A DNA stretch of 64,000 nucleotides, from positions 477,837 to 541,836 of the forward strand of contig NZ_JAFKCV010000002.1 in the NCBI RefSeq assembly GCF_017254865.1, written 5' to 3'. Position numbers and translations under genes: made by a program. Shown one piece after another: positions 42,793 to 51,509 of this stretch (its first letter is position 1; each line of letters begins with the position of its first letter). The stretch is from Bowmanella dokdonensis (lineage in GTDB: Bacteria > Pseudomonadota > Gammaproteobacteria > Enterobacterales > Alteromonadaceae). The notes beneath the pieces are model-generated. The model searched no databases. It was not told the DNA's origin and worked only from the letters and a program-made list of their open reading frames with translations.

Positions 42793-43907
42793 CAGGCCGG
42801 CTTCCCAAGCAGCAGTTGGCGGTAACACAGGGCGGCATTGTCGGCCCGGTAGGGTTGAACCGCCTCCGTAAGACGCAGCCGGGTCTGGCGGTCAGGATCA
42901 TGGCTAAGACGCAGCACGATGGCCTCGGCCAGTGCCTTGACGTCGCCGTCACGGACCAGGGGCGCAACAGTGCCGTCACGCAGGATCTCCCTCGGTCCAT
43001 GGGGACAGTCAAACGCCACCACCGGGGTACCCACTGACATGGCTTCCACCAGACCGTTGGGGCTGCCCTCGAAACGCGAAGACAGGACAAACAGATCGGC
43101 CTGTTGGACTTCGGCAATAGGATTGGCCGTGTAACCGGGCATATCCAGTCGCTCCGCCACCTCCAGAATCGCTGCCTGCTTGGTCAGTTTGGCGCGAAGC
43201 TCCCCTTCGCCGAAGATGATCAGATAGCAATCGAGGGATTGACAGACCCTGGCAAAAGCCTCAATCAGCAGATCAAAGCCTTTCTGATGGCTCAGGCGCC
43301 CCACCGCCACCAGTACCTTGCCGGGCTTTTCCCGCAGCCAGGGATGGGTCGCAGAGGCACTGGCGGCCTCTCGGGTTTCCTCGGCAATCACAGGGTTCGG
43401 CGCACAGGTCACGTTGTCGGCCCGCACCAATGTATGGGCGATCAGATCCTGCGCCACGCCACGAGAGACAGCGATCACCGGTCTGGGCAGCAGCCGGTAA
43501 AGCAGCGGCGCGAGGCCATAGGTCGCCTTCATCAGCAGGCTGCGGTTAACCTGTCGATCCAGCGAAAAGGTATTGCGTTCACTGACCGACAGCCTGCTCA
43601 GCCACCCCAGACTGGCACAGGCCAGGGCCGCAACGACATTGACATGGGTCAGCACCGAGAGGATGGCATCCGGGGCGCGGTGCTTGAGGTGCCGGCGCAG
43701 GGGCATAAAGGCTTTCAGGGTTCGCGGGATACCCAGCTCGCTGACCTGCACCCGCTCACTGACAAAACCCAGGTTGTCGCCGCCGCTGCTGAGCAGCACC
43801 AACTCCACCTGGTCCTCGCCCAGGGCCAACTGATTGGCCAGACGAACCATCATCTTTTCGGCACCCCCGCCTCGCAGGTCATGCAGAATGATCATGATGT
43901 TTGCCAT
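42792..43907 (-). CDS. Glycosyltransferase family 4
   Basis: 371 aa, GT-B fold. The N-terminal DLRGGGAEKMMVRLANQL and the C-terminal Rossmann half with AVGRLSHQKGFDLLIEAF, FGEGELR and SSRFEGSPNGLVEAMSVGTPVVAFDCPHGPREIL are classical GT4 (retaining) motifs. The second E of the EX7E region is in this last block. The stop overlaps the polymerase ATG. Sugar specificity cannot be read from sequence. Confidence 0.94.
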   Translation of the reverse strand: MANIMIILHDLRGGGAEKMMVRLANQLALGEDQVELVLLSSGGDNLGFVSERVQVSELGIPRTLKAFMPLRRHLKHRAPDAILSVLTHVNVVAALACASLGWLSRLSVSERNTFSLDRQVNRSLLMKATYGLAPLLYRLLPRPVIAVSRGVAQDLIAHTLVRADNVTCAPNPVIAEETREAASASATHPWLREKPGKVLVAVGRLSHQKGFDLLIEAFARVCQSLDCYLIIFGEGELRAKLTKQAAILEVAERLDMPGYTANPIAEVQQADLFVLSSRFEGSPNGLVEAMSVGTPVVAFDCPHGPREILRDGTVAPLVRDGDVKALAEAIVLRLSHDPDRQTRLRLTEAVQPYRADNAALCYRQLLLGKPA

Positions 43908-43915
43908 CCTACCCC

Positions 43916-45001
43916 CTAGAAATGTTGCATATAGGCCCGCGCGACCTGATCGAAATGGAACTTCAGCACCTTGTCCGTGGTGGGGCGATGGTTGCGCTGT
44001 TGATGTTCCAGCAACGCCTGGGAAAGCGCCGGCACGTCCTGTGGTGCCACCAGCACGCCAAACTGATTGTCACCGAGCAGTTCGCGGGGGCCGGTGGGAC
44101 AGTCAAAGGCAATCACCGGCGTATCCAGTGCCATGGCCTCTACCAACACGGTGGGCATGCCTTCATGGCGGGAGGAAAGAATAAAGGCTTTGGCGTGCTT
44201 AATGATGTAATAGGGATTGTCCACAAAGCCGGTAAAGACCACGCTGTCGGCCACACCGCGCCGCTCAGCCTGTTCCATCAGTTGCGACTGGAGTTCGCCG
44301 CTGCCGACTATCACCAGTTGCGGCAGAGCCGGGTTGCGCCACTTGGCCATGGCATAGGCGTCGATAAGCATATCGAAGCCTTTCTGTCTGACCAGGCGAC
44401 CCACCGCACAATAGTAGTCGCCCAACTGCAGTTTCTGCGTATTGGTCTTGGCCAGGGCGAAGATGCGCCCGTCCACCACCGCGTTGGGGATGAAATCCAC
44501 CTGCCTCCTGCCAATACGTATGGCGCTGCGCAACTGTTCGCTCAGGCTTTGGGACACCGCCACTATCTTGCGGTTGGTCAGGGCATAGCAGTTGTACAGC
44601 AGTTTGATGGCCCAGGGGGGCAGCTTCTGCCCGCTTACATCCAGCGCACAATGCCGGGTATAGATGACGCTGAGTCTTGGGTAACGCAGGGCGCACAGAC
44701 AGGCCAGCATATTGGCCGTCTCGGTGGCGGAGATCAGCACCTCCACCTGCATGGCTTCGATACAGGCGAACAGCTCCCGCAGTTTGCCCACAAAGCCTTT
44801 GTCCTGAGTGGGAGAAAAAGCCTGATAGCGCTCGGCCAGTCGCTTGAATCCGTCCCGGCTCTCTCCCTGGGTGTCATACACATAGAAGAAACTTTGGACC
44901 TGATGGCGGGCCAGCGCGGTGGCGAGATTCTGATGCACCCGCTCGATGCCGCCGTCAGGAGTGAAAAACTTATGCAGAAACAGCACACGATTAATAGCCA
45001 T
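43916..45001 (-). CDS. Glycosyltransferase family 4
   Basis: 361 aa from ATG 45001, preceded by GGAGGGACCA; the ORF start at 45013 overlaps that ribosome-binding site and is rejected. Motifs: FFTPDGGIERVHQNLATAL, VGRLVRQKGFDMLIDAY, GSGELQSQL and SSRHEGMPTVLVEAMALDTPVIAFDCPTGPREL. The last block is very like that of the next GT4 gene, so the two may have arisen by duplication. It overlaps the WecG/TagA gene by 11 bp. Confidence 0.94.
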   Translation of the reverse strand: MAINRVLFLHKFFTPDGGIERVHQNLATALARHQVQSFFYVYDTQGESRDGFKRLAERYQAFSPTQDKGFVGKLRELFACIEAMQVEVLISATETANMLACLCALRYPRLSVIYTRHCALDVSGQKLPPWAIKLLYNCYALTNRKIVAVSQSLSEQLRSAIRIGRRQVDFIPNAVVDGRIFALAKTNTQKLQLGDYYCAVGRLVRQKGFDMLIDAYAMAKWRNPALPQLVIVGSGELQSQLMEQAERRGVADSVVFTGFVDNPYYIIKHAKAFILSSRHEGMPTVLVEAMALDTPVIAFDCPTGPRELLGDNQFGVLVAPQDVPALSQALLEHQQRNHRPTTDKVLKFHFDQVARAYMQHF

Positions 45002-45800
45002 TGGTCCCTCCATGGGGCTGTTGACGGGTCACTCTGTGTTTGTACATGCAATACAGAGCATGGGGATTGGTGGTGAGATAACGCCAGAGAAACTTACGCG
45101 GCTCAGACAATGCCCTGTGCAGCCATTCCAGGCCCCACTCCTGCATAAACTGCGGCGCCCGCCGATAGTCACCGGTGACGTAGTTGTAACAGCCGCCACA
45201 GGTGATTATCACCGGCACCTGCAGATTCCATTTATGGCGGATACAAAAAGCCTGTTCCTTGGGCTTGCCCAGCCCTATCCACAACACATCGGGTTTTAGC
45301 CGGTTAATATGGTCGATAACCCGTTGCTCGTCCTCTTCAAGAAAGTAACCGTGCTGGGTGCCGGCAATGGCGAAATTTTCATAGCTCTGCTGCATGCGCC
45401 AGGCGCATTCGTTGACCACCTGTTCTTTACCGCCCAGCAGAAAGTGCCTTAGGGGCCGGTTGTGCAGCCGGGGAATATCGTGAATCAGATCGGTAGTGGC
45501 CGAGCGCTCGGGAATGGGCCGCTCGGCGAAGCGCCGCGACATCTTCACTACGCTCTGGCCGTCGGCGTGGATAATGTCGGCCTGAGCCAACAGCTGCATA
45601 AAGCCGGGATCCGAATTGGCCAGGGAAATACCCTGTCCATTGGAATCGAAAACCAGCACCGGCAATGGGCGTTCGCCCGCCTCGACTTGCTGTCGGTAAT
45701 CTGCGACAGTGGCGGCGATCACTTCCACCAGCTGTGGGCGCGTCAGGCAGGCGGTTTTCAGGCCTCCCACCCTGGCAAAATTAACATCCTTTAATTTCAT
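44991..45800 (-). CDS. WecG/TagA/CpsF family glycosyltransferase (GT26)
   Basis: 269 aa. Family motifs: DSNGQGISLANSDPGFMQLLAQADIIHADG, FLLGGKEQVV, VLWIGLGKPKEQ, and a C-terminal amphipathic stretch with basic residues (EPRKFLWRYLTTNPHALYCMYKHR). These enzymes add the second sugar (ManNAcA-, ManNAc- or Glc-like) to undecaprenyl-PP-sugar. It is the first glycosyltransferase gene after a 238-bp gap from the phosphatase, and probably acts right after the WcaJ-like priming step. Confidence 0.93.
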   Translation of the reverse strand: MKLKDVNFARVGGLKTACLTRPQLVEVIAATVADYRQQVEAGERPLPVLVFDSNGQGISLANSDPGFMQLLAQADIIHADGQSVVKMSRRFAERPIPERSATTDLIHDIPRLHNRPLRHFLLGGKEQVVNECAWRMQQSYENFAIAGTQHGYFLEEDEQRVIDHINRLKPDVLWIGLGKPKEQAFCIRHKWNLQVPVIITCGGCYNYVTGDYRRAPQFMQEWGLEWLHRALSEPRKFLWRYLTTNPHALYCMYKHRVTRQQPHGGTNGY

Positions 45801-46038
45801 CGCTTCCTCTCCGATTTGCCTGCAGGGCCTGCCACACTGGACCTGATAGCCCTGGGTCGGTTTTATGACCCGGTCCGGCAGCCCGAAAACTGCCGGAGTG
45901 GCGGCAGCTCAGGGATTCATCCTGTGAGTCGCAGGCACCCTGCGGATGCGCTATGCAAAAGGGGTAATTCAGGATCTGTGCCAGACAAGCCAAAAGCGGG
46001 TTATGCAGCAAGGTATTCCATGGCCAGGATGGCTGAGG
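45801..46038. other. 238-bp gap with two hairpins between phosphatase and glycosyltransferase genes
   Basis: No gene is seen. Two adjacent hairpins occur: CCGGCAG/CTGCCGG (45875-45896) and GGGTC/GACCC (45854-45871). Neither is followed by a U tract on the minus strand. They could lower read-through from the export genes into the glycosyltransferases, or be RNA-processing sites. Confidence 0.45.
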
Positions 46039-46767
46039 TCACTCGTCAAACCTGTGGCTGATTATCTGCCAGGGATGGCGCTTGAACAGGTTGTCTGCCG
46101 TTTGCACCCCTGCCAGACGCTCCACCGCGGCATAACCTTCCCTGAGGTCCGGCGGGCGCCGCTCCAGGTTATGGGCGTCAGAAGCCACCAAATGGATCAG
46201 CCCGTCCGCCAGTAATTGTTCCGCCACTTGTTTTACCTGGCTCCGGAACCGGCCACAGAAGGCCCCGGCTGTCACCTGAAACAGACACCCCTGCGATTTC
46301 AGCCAGGTGGCTTTTCGGTAATCAGCCAGGATGTCCCGGTTACGTTCCGGGTGAGCGACCAGAGGCAGTATCTGTTGCGAAAGAAGCCAGTGAATCACCT
46401 GCTCGGTCCCTGCCGGGATATGGCTGTGCGGAAGTTCCAGCAACAATACCTGCTGCCCCTGCCATCTGCCCAGAAACGGCAAGCAGTGGCTGGCCTGCAT
46501 ATTGATCAGTTCAGGACAGATTCTGACCTCCGCCGCGTAAGTGGTATTGAGCGGGCAGTCATGTTGCTGCAACAGTTGCCTGAAACGTCGGTGTGCCGTT
46601 TCGATACCGGCCAGATCATTGTCATAATGTCCCGGATTGATATGGGGGGTCAGTACTGAATGGGTAATGCCGTTTTCCACTGCATAACGGGCCAGGGCGA
46701 TCGCCTCCTCGTCACTTCTGGCTCCGTCATCCAGTTTCGGCAACAGGTGACAGTGCAAATCAATCAC
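46039..46767 (-). CDS. CpsB/CapC-type PHP tyrosine phosphatase
   Basis: 242 aa. The PHP-domain metal motifs are MIDLHCHLLPKLDDGARSDEEA at the N-terminus, TPHINPGHYDND, LVAHPERN and VASDAHN. Such manganese-dependent phosphatases dephosphorylate the tyrosine kinase that controls polysaccharide chain length. Its ATG overlaps the last codons of the Wzc-like kinase by 4 bp, which supports that pairing. In enterobacteria the partner is usually the low-molecular-weight Wzb instead. The gene ends GACGAG-TGA, a lone copy of the heptamer found in arrays elsewhere in the window. Confidence 0.93.
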   Translation of the reverse strand: MIDLHCHLLPKLDDGARSDEEAIALARYAVENGITHSVLTPHINPGHYDNDLAGIETAHRRFRQLLQQHDCPLNTTYAAEVRICPELINMQASHCLPFLGRWQGQQVLLLELPHSHIPAGTEQVIHWLLSQQILPLVAHPERNRDILADYRKATWLKSQGCLFQVTAGAFCGRFRSQVKQVAEQLLADGLIHLVASDAHNLERRPPDLREGYAAVERLAGVQTADNLFKRHPWQIISHRFDE

Positions 46768-49007
46768 GCCCGCTTCCCTTCCTTGCCATAGGCGTACTGC
46801 TCATAGGCAGCCGAATAGTCGCCTGTCTTAATGGCTTCTTTAATGTCCAACTGGTTGAGGACGATTCCATCCACCCTGTGTCCCACCTGCATGAACTTCA
46901 TCAAGCCCTTGTTGATGGTCTTCTCCCGGGTCGCATCGGCCTTGACCACATAAATCAGTGAGTCACAGTGGTTGGCTACCACCATGGCATCACTCACCGC
47001 CATGGTCGGCGCCGTATCCAGGATGATGTGTTCGTATCTTTCCCGCAGTTGCTTGAGCAGGTAGCCGAAACGTTCCGACGCCAGCATTTCCTGGGGATTG
47101 GAGGGAGAGGTGCCGGCGCCGATGATATCAATGCCGGAGGTCGCATCATTGACGACACACTCCCGCATGGTATGGGTACCGGCGATAATATTGGCCAGTC
47201 CCGCCTGGAACCCCGGGAAACCAAATTGTCTGGCGATAGCGGAACGACGCAGGTCTCCGTCTATCAACAAGGTCTTGCCCAATTGTCCCATGGCAAAGGC
47301 CAGATTGATGGACGTGGTGGTTTTGCCTTCCTCGGGCATACTGGAGGTCACCATAATCACCCGCTTGGACTTGTCGATATTCAGCAGCAGAAGACTGGTC
47401 CGCAGACTGCGCACCGACTCGCTGAAGGCATGCTGTTTGTTGTCGAAGTAGTGACGAAGGGGCAGGGATTTACGCCGCCAGCGCTTTTGCCTGGGCAGTA
47501 CGCCAAGGACCCGCTGGCCGAGCTTGCGTTCCACGTCTTCCACCGAACGGATACCGCTGTACATGGCGTCGGCCAGCAGGGCCAGCATCGCTCCAACGGC
47601 CAGACTGGCGGCAAAGGTCACCACCACCACCATGACCTTGTCCGGCTTGTAGGGGCTGGTAGGTACCACGGCGGGATCCAGCACCCTGGCGTTGGATTTT
47701 TCAAACCCCTCTATTTCATTGGTTTCCTTGAGTCGGGTCAGAAAGGAATTGTACAACTGACGGTTAATATCCACTTCCCTTTGCAGCTTCTGATGCTCTG
47801 ACTCCAGGGAACTGATACGCCGGTACTGATTCTTGGCTTCCTCCACCGCTTTCTTCAGCGTCGCCACGCGCTCCTGGGTGGAGCGGTATTCCATACTGAT
47901 CCCGGAAATCAGTTCACGGACCTGGTTGCGGAAGTTTTCCCTGATGGACTCCAGTTCGGCGCGGGCCGAAATCATGGTGGGATGTTTGGGTCCGTACACC
48001 CTGGCCAGCTCAGACACCTTGCTTTCCGCTTCCACCTCAGCACGGCGCACATTCTGGATGGCGTTATGGTTGAGGACCTCTGGCAGCCTGGCCAAACTGC
48101 TGATGTCATTGCTACCCAGGTTGACCTGTTCGTACAACGCCCGGCTTTGCTCCAGCCTGTTTTGCGCCTGCAATAGCTGCTGGCTCAGTCCTTGTAGTTC
48201 GTCACCCGTCAGGCCCACCACGCCTCCTTCCATGTCGACCAGCTTTTCCCGCTCGTAAAACTCCGCCAATTCCTTCTCTGCCTTATCCAGCTTGCTGCGC
48301 AGACTCGCCAGGCTCTCATTCATCCAGGACGTGGCCTTACTGGTCATGGCAAATTTGGCTTCCAGATAATTTTCTATATACACCTCTGCCACCGTATTGG
48401 TGATCAGTGCCGACAAGGCCGGGGATTCGCTCTGATAATAGATATTTACGACCTGGGTGTTCTTCACCGGCACCACCGACAGATTGGCGCGAAACCTGTC
48501 CACCACCTTGCGCAGTTTCCCGGCCTGCTCCTGATCCGGTGTGGCCACCTGGGTCTGTTCCCTTTGCAAGAACGTCAAATGTTCCTTCAGCCATTGCCTG
48601 GCCTGATTTTTCCACTCGTCAAACGGCAGCAGTGAAGGCGGCTGCTGCGCCGGATCAAAATAGGGATGCTCGGTGAGGTTAAGCTTTTCCACCACGCCCT
48701 GGGCTATCTGCCTTGAGCGCAAGACTTCATACTGGGTCTGAAAATACTCCTTACGGCTGGTATCCAGGCCGTAGACTTCCTCGATGGACAGCACCTTGGC
48801 CTGATCCGCCTCAATCAACAAAGAGGCGCCGGCCCGGTACTTGGGGGTAACGAAGAGCAGCAGCACCGCCACCAGCATGGTGACCAGCACTGCCAGGGTA
48901 AGGATTCGCCACTGGAAGCGCCTGATGGTCTGCCAGTACTGGGCCAAGTCTATCTGCTCGGTTTCAAACAGCGATGCTTTAAGCTGTTCGGGGTTATCTC
49001 GTGCCAT
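46764..49007 (-). CDS. Wzc-like polysaccharide co-polymerase/tyrosine autokinase
   Basis: 747 aa from ATG 49007 (GGAG upstream; a longer frame adds 18 residues). An N-terminal Wzz domain has transmembrane helix 1 near 35-55 and a long periplasmic coiled coil up to about 420. A GNVR-like segment and helix 2 near 455-475 follow, then the BY-kinase domain with Walker A VTSSMPEEGKTTTS near 555-568, Walker A' LLIDGDLRRS and Walker B HIILDTAPTM. The Tyr-rich tail (DYSAAYEQYAYG) is the autophosphorylation site. It works with the export protein and polymerase to set chain length and couples to the PHP phosphatase. Confidence 0.96.
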   Translation of the reverse strand: MARDNPEQLKASLFETEQIDLAQYWQTIRRFQWRILTLAVLVTMLVAVLLLFVTPKYRAGASLLIEADQAKVLSIEEVYGLDTSRKEYFQTQYEVLRSRQIAQGVVEKLNLTEHPYFDPAQQPPSLLPFDEWKNQARQWLKEHLTFLQREQTQVATPDQEQAGKLRKVVDRFRANLSVVPVKNTQVVNIYYQSESPALSALITNTVAEVYIENYLEAKFAMTSKATSWMNESLASLRSKLDKAEKELAEFYEREKLVDMEGGVVGLTGDELQGLSQQLLQAQNRLEQSRALYEQVNLGSNDISSLARLPEVLNHNAIQNVRRAEVEAESKVSELARVYGPKHPTMISARAELESIRENFRNQVRELISGISMEYRSTQERVATLKKAVEEAKNQYRRISSLESEHQKLQREVDINRQLYNSFLTRLKETNEIEGFEKSNARVLDPAVVPTSPYKPDKVMVVVVTFAASLAVGAMLALLADAMYSGIRSVEDVERKLGQRVLGVLPRQKRWRRKSLPLRHYFDNKQHAFSESVRSLRTSLLLLNIDKSKRVIMVTSSMPEEGKTTTSINLAFAMGQLGKTLLIDGDLRRSAIARQFGFPGFQAGLANIIAGTHTMRECVVNDATSGIDIIGAGTSPSNPQEMLASERFGYLLKQLRERYEHIILDTAPTMAVSDAMVVANHCDSLIYVVKADATREKTINKGLMKFMQVGHRVDGIVLNQLDIKEAIKTGDYSAAYEQYAYGKEGKRA

Positions 49008-49100
49008 CTGACCGCACTCCTTGTGGCTGCCCGGCAACGTTGAATCTGCACATATTTGCACTTCCTTGCCTGTATTGGTTCAAATTAAGGTCGATGGGCA

Positions 49101-49637
49101 TCAGAAGAACCGCTGCTCGACTGTGATAATGTCACCAGGCTGAACCTGGTCGGTACGTGTGGCTTCAAGGGTGCGGGTCTGACTGCCCTGACTGCGGACA
49201 ATTTTTATCTCGTCCCTTGCCGCCCGTTCCGTATATCCCCCGGCGATGGCGGCGGCCTTATCCACTGTCAGACCGGGCTGGTAGGGATATCCTCCTGGCT
49301 TTTTCACTTCGCCATCGATAAAAAATGGCCTGTAATCTTCGATGGAGACGGACACCGACGGATTGACCAGATAATCCCCTTTGAGCCCCTGATAGATGAA
49401 TTCCTCTAACTCGGGCGCTGTCATCCCCACCACTTTAACTTCACCCAGAAAGGGGTAGTTGATGGCCCCCGTATCGGGCAGCCGGCGCCTGACCGACAGA
49501 TCCGGCTGACCGAACACGGTAATCTGAATCACATCACCAGAGCCCAACTGGTATTGGCTGAGCGACTGGGTGGCGGCTGCCTGTCCTGACAGGGGCAACA
49601 GACTGATTAACAGAAAAACCATCAGCGCTTTGTACAC
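49101..49637 (-). CDS. Wza-like polysaccharide export protein
   Basis: 178 aa with a signal peptide (MYKALMVFLLISLLPLSGQAAA). The export domain is YQLGSGDVIQITVFGQPDLSV with PFLGEVKVVGMTAPELE, followed by one SLBB domain (FFIDGEVKKPGGYPYQPGLTVDKAAAIAGGYT). There is no lipobox Cys and the C-terminal outer-membrane helix of full Wza is missing, so it is a short form that probably needs the neighbouring barrel protein for passage across the outer membrane. Confidence 0.93.
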   Translation of the reverse strand: MYKALMVFLLISLLPLSGQAAATQSLSQYQLGSGDVIQITVFGQPDLSVRRRLPDTGAINYPFLGEVKVVGMTAPELEEFIYQGLKGDYLVNPSVSVSIEDYRPFFIDGEVKKPGGYPYQPGLTVDKAAAIAGGYTERAARDEIKIVRSQGSQTRTLEATRTDQVQPGDIITVEQRFF

Positions 49638-49669
49638 GTTTCACTCTCCTTGCTTACACATTTCGCAAA

Positions 49670-50866
49670 TTACATGCTGATACTGACCGCCAGCCGGTAT
49701 TGGTTGCGGTCATACTCGATCGCCTTAACCGTGCTGTCCCGCTCATCATGACGATAGGCCAGCTCAAAACTCAGCCAGCGACGAAACTGATAGACGGTGG
49801 ACAGTTGCAGTAAGCGGTTGTCGTCTTCCCGCAGAGTCGGCGACCCCACATATTCATTGTCTCGATGGCGCAGGGTCAGGCTGGTGCCCAGGCGTTCCAC
49901 CCAGTCATGCTGCCAGCGTATCTGATAATCGCGACTCTTGATGAAATCGCCGGCACCATTGGTCTCACGGCTGTCCAGCTCAGTGGACAGTTCCAGTTGC
50001 GAATAGCTCAGGGGTTGCCAGGTAACGCCTACTTCCCAGTCCAGGCCGTGGAATGTCTGCCGCTGTGCGGCGGCAAAGTCCTTCTCCTGATAGCCGACCT
50101 TGGCAAAACCGCGGGTATTGGCTCCCCCTTCCCAGCGGGCTCCCAATAGCAGACTGCGCTCGTCACTGTCCAAGGGTACTTGCGGATCCAGGGCCAGATC
50201 GTAGCGAATATGAGCCTGGCTGGCGTCCAGCAGCAGGTCGGTGGACGGGCCCACCCGATAATAGAAGGCGCCGCCGTAACGGGAGGTCTGTCGATCTCTG
50301 GCCTGATAATTCAGAGCGTCACCGTCGTAATCCAGTTCGCTGACCCCAGCATTTAGTTCCAGCCGCCCGGTGGCAGATTCCAAGCCATAAGAATAGATGA
50401 CATCGGCTCCGGCGCGGGTATAGGTGTCAGGTTCGCTCAATTCGTCCCCCCGGCCGATTGAGTAGGCCGTGCCGCGATCATCATGACCGTCGGTAAAATC
50501 GGCCTGCAGGCGAAGACGGTGCCGGCGGTTGATTTCCGTGCCCAACAGGGCAGAAAAATAGTGATCCGTGTAGTTGTCTTCGCTGCTGGAATAATAATCA
50601 GCGTGACTGAGCAGATAGTTGATCCTGAACGGATTCACCTCGGACTGATTTCTCAATAACAGGCCAGGCCGGTATACCGACGCCCAACTGTCTGTCTGAG
50701 CCGTGTCGCTGCGTGTCAGGTTGTCATCGTAAAGACTCTGGTATTCAAAACTGGGCAACAGTTCGAAGCCCCCCACTTCCAGTCCGGTGATTTCCTGTTG
50801 TTGAGCCTGCAGATTAGCGCTGAGTCCTGAAACGGCAGCGATCAGCAGCCATTTGCCATGTTCCAT
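49670..50866 (-). CDS. Outer-membrane beta-barrel protein of the polysaccharide export system
   Basis: 398 aa with a signal peptide, then alternating amphipathic strands through the protein with aromatic girdles (SYDDNLTRSD-like entry, RLRLQADFTDGHDDRG, RRWLSFELAYRHDERDSTV) and a closing strand ending in VSISM. It resembles barrel proteins found beside EPS genes (the putative beta-barrel porin 2 type). It is first in the operon, directly before the short Wza-like gene, and could be the outer-membrane channel for the polymer. A sigma-54-like promoter lies about 75 bp upstream. Confidence 0.84.
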   Translation of the reverse strand: MEHGKWLLIAAVSGLSANLQAQQQEITGLEVGGFELLPSFEYQSLYDDNLTRSDTAQTDSWASVYRPGLLLRNQSEVNPFRINYLLSHADYYSSSEDNYTDHYFSALLGTEINRRHRLRLQADFTDGHDDRGTAYSIGRGDELSEPDTYTRAGADVIYSYGLESATGRLELNAGVSELDYDGDALNYQARDRQTSRYGGAFYYRVGPSTDLLLDASQAHIRYDLALDPQVPLDSDERSLLLGARWEGGANTRGFAKVGYQEKDFAAAQRQTFHGLDWEVGVTWQPLSYSQLELSTELDSRETNGAGDFIKSRDYQIRWQHDWVERLGTSLTLRHRDNEYVGSPTLREDDNRLLQLSTVYQFRRWLSFELAYRHDERDSTVKAIEYDRNQYRLAVSISM

Positions 50867-50940
50867 TTGCTTGTCCTTTCTAGTGGCGTGTTAAGCGGCC
50901 ATCCATCTCATCCAAAGATGCCCTGGTGCTTTAAGTGTTA

Positions 50941-50956
50941 TGCCATTTGTATGCCA
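50941..50956 (-). promoter_or_regulatory. Sigma-54-like -24/-12 element for the export operon
   Basis: On the minus strand the sequence is TGGCATACAAATGGCA. The GG and GC dinucleotides are 10 bases apart as required; it matches TGGCAC-N5-TTGCA except at two positions. It would start transcription about 60 bp before the barrel gene ATG. Confidence 0.4.
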
Positions 50957-51005
50957 GTTAATGATCTTCGGCTGCCGCTGACTTGCCCGGCCTCGCTGGC
51001 CAGGC

Positions 51006-51021
51006 TGGTACAGCAATTGCT
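51006..51021 (+). promoter_or_regulatory. Sigma-54-like -24/-12 element toward the priming transferase
   Basis: TGGTACAGCAATTGCT matches TGGCAC-N5-TTGCW with one change and exact GG-N10-GC spacing. It points toward the WcaJ-like gene, but would leave a leader of almost 480 bases. Confidence 0.38.
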
Positions 51022-51509
51022 GAGTTTTCTGTTGCAACGTGAGTCGAGGGCCAGGATGACGGGGCCTGACGGCATTTTCTCCGCCTTTAAAAGGGCAGAA
51101 CGGGTAACAGAGTCGGGTTAACACGCAGTATTTTTGTTGCCTGTCAGGGACAGGGGTACCTGACCCACCGACACTGGCGTACAGAGGCATCCGACCCGAT
51201 ACCCGGACGAAGATCCTTGAAAAGCGGGAAAAAGGTGCAACGGACGACGTTCGGCTGGTCACCAGATCAGGGCTGGAACAGGCAGGTGTCGCGTTAGAAC
51301 GACGATCTACCATTTTCAGCCGATTGTGTCAGCGGATCACCGGCGAGCACATGCCTTCATGCAGCCAAAGACCGAAATCACCCAACCTGTTGCCAGACGG
51401 CGACAGACAGGTGCGGCTTTGCTCCTTTCGATTCGATTATTGGCCTTGCCAGTCCAACTGACAGTTAAAGGAATCGTCAGTGGAAGCGCATTCCCAGGGA
51501 GGTGAAAGC

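Larger units (their letters stand above)
50867..51509. other. 643-bp divergent regulatory region of the polysaccharide locus
   Basis: It separates the barrel/export operon (minus) from the priming transferase (plus). Two sigma-54-like elements were found (listed separately). Open stretches exist in frames near 50952-51121 and 51108-51430 on the plus strand; they lack start signals or a recognised family and could be the remnant of a gene. No JUMPstart/ops element (GGCGGTAGC) was seen. Confidence 0.6.

Noticed and set aside
50867-51509. JUMPstart/ops element before the polysaccharide operon
   Set aside because: GGCGGTAGC was not found on either strand of this region.
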